64,000 bases of DNA from Austwickia sp. (GTDB lineage: Bacteria; Actinomycetota; Actinomycetes; Actinomycetales; Dermatophilaceae). Within the stretch, counting starts at the first letter, position 1. The number at the start of each line of letters is the position of its first letter. A program made the translations under genes and the position numbers. This document shows, one piece after another, positions 62,077-64,000 of this stretch. Location of the stretch: positions 682,001 through 746,000 of the forward strand of contig CP064985.1 in assembly GCA_016699675.1 (NCBI GenBank). Reading direction: 5' to 3'. Below the pieces are notes generated by a model. It worked only from the letters and a program-made list of their open reading frames with translations, did not search any database and was not told the DNA's origin.

Positions 62077-62246
62077 GCCTCGCGGCAGGCCCGACCGCAC
62101 CCGATCACCGCTTTCCGCACCCGCCGCTCGGAGCGCCCTGCGCTTCAAATCCGTTCTCGCGTCGTACATTCGGGCGCAGGGCACGCTCGGGCCGCCCTCG
62201 TCAAGGGACCGGCCCGCCCCCCCTGGCGACGTGAAGGACGGTCACG

Positions 62247-62963
62247 ATGGACGACGAGCGGTACGACGAGGGCACCGACCCGACGTGGGCTGACCTGCCG
62301 GGCACGCTTGCCGTAGCAAGCGCCCCGCCCCGGCGCCGCACCGGCGCCGCGCGGATCATCGCCCCACTCGTGCTGGGCGCGGCGGGGATCCTCCTGATCG
62401 TCGCCGTCGTCACGGCGATCTCGACACTGCGAGCGCCGCTGCCCCCGTCGGCCACGCTCGCGCCGGCCGTCGCGGCCGCGGCCCCACCCAGCGCGACCTC
62501 GCCCGGATCGGTGGCCGCCGGCACCGCGACCACCAGCCGGTCGGACAGCACGACGGCCACCAGCGCCAGCCAGTCCCCCAGCGCCTCGCGCAGCACCGAG
62601 CCGTCGAACGCCGCCGCGGAGCTGCGGCAGATCGCCGCCGACCACGAACGCCGCCCCCAGGGGCAGGTGTACGCCGTGCTCTTCGACCTGACCGAGGGGG
62701 CGGAGAACCCGCGGCTGAAGACCGAGTCCGGCTCGACCACCTGGCAGGCGGAAGACATCCTGTGGCTGTACCGGCAGCGCACCAGCGCGTGGCCGGGCGC
62801 GGTGCTGCAGGCGCACGCCGACGGCGAGAAGAGTGCGTGGCGCCTCACCGTGAGTAACCCGCAATGGCGCACGTCAAGCGACGCCCAGAAGTGGTGTGAA
62901 GCCTCGTTCGCGCAATACGACGGCGCCGACCGGGAAAGCCGGTGTCGGGTCCCGCAGGGGTGA
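62247..62963 (+). CDS. Single-span membrane protein with extracytoplasmic domain
   Basis: A 238-residue protein, no family recognised. It has a 35-residue cytoplasmic N-terminus, a helix at about 37-60 (IIAPLVLGAAGILLIVAVVTAI), a Ser/Thr/Ala-rich linker of 60 residues and a C-terminal domain (GQVYAVLFDL, WQAEDILWLYRQRTSAWPGAVLQAH, WCEASFAQYDGADRESRCRV) with two cysteines that could pair outside the cell. ATG follows an aggacgg-type site. It stands alone between the repeat protein (170-bp gap) and acs (144-bp gap). Confidence 0.75.
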   Translation: MDDERYDEGTDPTWADLPGTLAVASAPPRRRTGAARIIAPLVLGAAGILLIVAVVTAISTLRAPLPPSATLAPAVAAAAPPSATSPGSVAAGTATTSRSDSTTATSASQSPSASRSTEPSNAAAELRQIAADHERRPQGQVYAVLFDLTEGAENPRLKTESGSTTWQAEDILWLYRQRTSAWPGAVLQAHADGEKSAWRLTVSNPQWRTSSDAQKWCEASFAQYDGADRESRCRVPQG

Positions 62964-63107
62964 ACGTCAAGGCACCCGAACGGTCGTGTCCGCTCGCCGC
63001 GCCTGAGCCTGCGCCTGACGCGTTTGTCCATTTGCCCCCTTGCCGCGCCGGGTCTAAACCGGAAAGAGTGTGCGCGTCCAAAGACGCACGCGCCTGGAGG
63101 TTCCGCT

Positions 63108-64000
63108 GTGGCCGAAGAGACCCTGTCCAACTTGCTGATCGAAGACCGCCGGTTCCCCCCGACTGACGCTGTCGCGGCCTACGCCAACGGCAAGCAGGAG
63201 CTGTACGACCAGGCCGCTGCGGACTTCGAGGGATTCTGGGCTGACCAGGCCCACAAGTACGTCACCTGGTACAAGGACTTCACCCAGGTGCTCGACTGGA
63301 GTGACGCCCCGTTCGCGAAGTGGTTCGTCGGTGGCGAGCTCAACGCGGCGTACAACTGCGTCGACCGGCACGTCGAGGCCGGCAAGGGTGACAAGGTCGC
63401 CCTGAAGTTCATCGGCGAGCCGGGCGACATCCGGGAGATCACCTACGCCGAGATGCAGACCCAGGTGGCCAAGGCCGCCAACGCCCTCAAGGCGCTGGGC
63501 GTCGGCAAGGGCGACCGGGTCATGATCTACCTGCCGATGATCCCCGAGGCCGCCATCGCCATGCTGGCCTGCGCGCGGCTCGGCGCGCCCCACTCGGTCG
63601 TCTTCGGCGGCTTCTCCGCCGACGCGCTGAAGTCCCGCATCGCGGACGCTGAGGCCAAGGTCGTCATCACCTCCGACGCCGGCTACCGGCGCGGCTCGGC
63701 CTTCCCGCTCAAGCCCGCCGTCGACGACGCGGTCTCGGTCGAGGGCAGCCCCGTCACCCACGTGCTCGTGGTCAACCGGTGCGACGCCGAGGTCGCCTGG
63801 AACGCCGACCGCGACGTGTGGTGGCACGAGGCCCTCGAGGCTGCCTCGGCGGACTGCCCGCCGGAGCACGTGGACTCCGAGCACCCGCTGTTCATCCTCT
63901 ACACCTCCGGCACGACCGGGAAGCCCAAGGGCATCCTGCACACCACCGCGGGCTACCTGGTCCAGGCCGCCTACACCAACCACGTCGTCCACGACGTCCA
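63108..64000 (+). CDS. acs: Acetyl-CoA synthetase, N-terminal part
   Basis: AMP-forming acetate activation; the gene runs off the right edge after about 297 residues. The GTG at 63108 has ggagg 7 nt upstream ([16 protein letters not shown]). Family segments: [36 protein letters not shown], the CoA/AMP region [37 protein letters not shown] and the P-loop [17 protein letters not shown]. The catalytic acetylated lysine is beyond the window. Context with the symporter suggests acetate scavenging. Confidence 0.95.
   Translation, partial: MAEETLSNLLIEDRRFPPTDAVAAYANGKQELYDQAAADFEGFWADQAHKYVTWYKDFTQVLDWSDAPFAKWFVGGELNAAYNCVDRHVEAGKGDKVALKFIGEPGDIREITYAEMQTQVAKAANALKALGVGKGDRVMIYLPMIPEAAIAMLACARLGAPHSVVFGGFSADALKSRIADAEAKVVITSDAGYRRGSAFPLKPAVDDAVSVEGSPVTHVLVVNRCDAEVAWNADRDVWWHEALEAASADCPPEHVDSEHPLFILYTSGTTGKPKGILHTTAGYLVQAAYTNHVVHDV

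Noticed and set aside
61549..62184. Minus-strand frame with GVDDPGVDDARVHD-type repeats
   Set aside because: It mirrors the VVHT array. Only the plus strand has a signal peptide and ribosome site, so the minus frame is treated as a shadow.

Overview
The window is chromosomal DNA of a high-GC actinobacterium. The evidence is the Lsr2 nucleoid protein, Ku with a stand-alone LigD ligase and polymerase, the dacB/metalloprotease/tilS/hpt/ftsH/folate block next to ppa, a topA-to-helicase-to-Tad pilus neighbourhood that matches the mycobacterial Rv3646c-Rv3660c region, a DUF222-HNH (13E12-type) gene and GTG starts with 4-nt overlaps. A Micrococcales-like lineage is my inference only. I see no insertion sequence, prophage, CRISPR array or rRNA operon.

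Layout. 1-4.7 kb: DNA repair (Fpg/Nei glycosylase, Ku, LigD ligase and polymerase), a FhuF-like reductase and lsr2. 4.8-18.5 kb: one long minus-strand run for folate synthesis (folE, folP, folB-folK fusion), FtsH, a CtpE-like Ca2+ pump, hpt, tilS, a zinc protease, an aromatic-type hydrolase, DUF937 and a D,D-carboxypeptidase, with ppa divergent. 19.2-24 kb: fdhD, an HTH-citrate synthase fusion facing an MFS exporter across a small operator-like region, and DUF523. 24-37 kb: accessory-looking genes (histidine kinase, universal stress protein, HNH endonuclease, thioesterase, WYL regulator, MFS exporter, SDR, patatin, four small membrane proteins, a YbiU-type dioxygenase) and tRNA-Thr(CGT). 37-44 kb: secreted peptidase, holB, tmk, topA. 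44-49 kb: extradiol dioxygenase, a damaged methyltransferase and a stress-signalling cluster (GAF-ANTAR, SigB/F-type sigma, STAS antagonist). 49-55.7 kb: DECH-box helicase and a Tad/Flp pilus locus. 55.7-56.5 kb holds no convincing gene but several strong hairpins. 56.5-64 kb: a degenerate Fic protein, a LytS/LytTR two-component pair, a DUF485/ActP-MctC-type symporter pair, a secreted protein built of VVHT pentapeptide repeats, and the start of acs.

How genes work together. The LytS/LytTR pair, the monocarboxylate symporter and acetyl-CoA synthetase look like a sense-import-activate module for acetate or pyruvate. Lsr2, Ku, LigD and the glycosylase form a DNA protection and repair corner. The STAS protein, sigma factor and GAF-ANTAR protein look like a stress regulon core.

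A recurring feature is single-base indels, mostly in homopolymer or GC-repeat runs, that break otherwise intact genes: dacB, a patatin gene, ybiU, tadA, a TadE-like gene and probably a 32-residue ORF. The methyltransferase has lost a whole motif. The pattern suits residual sequencing error at least as well as real gene decay, so broken genes here should be checked against reads before biological conclusions are drawn. The most unusual intact object is the secreted VVHT-repeat protein at 61.7-62.1 kb.
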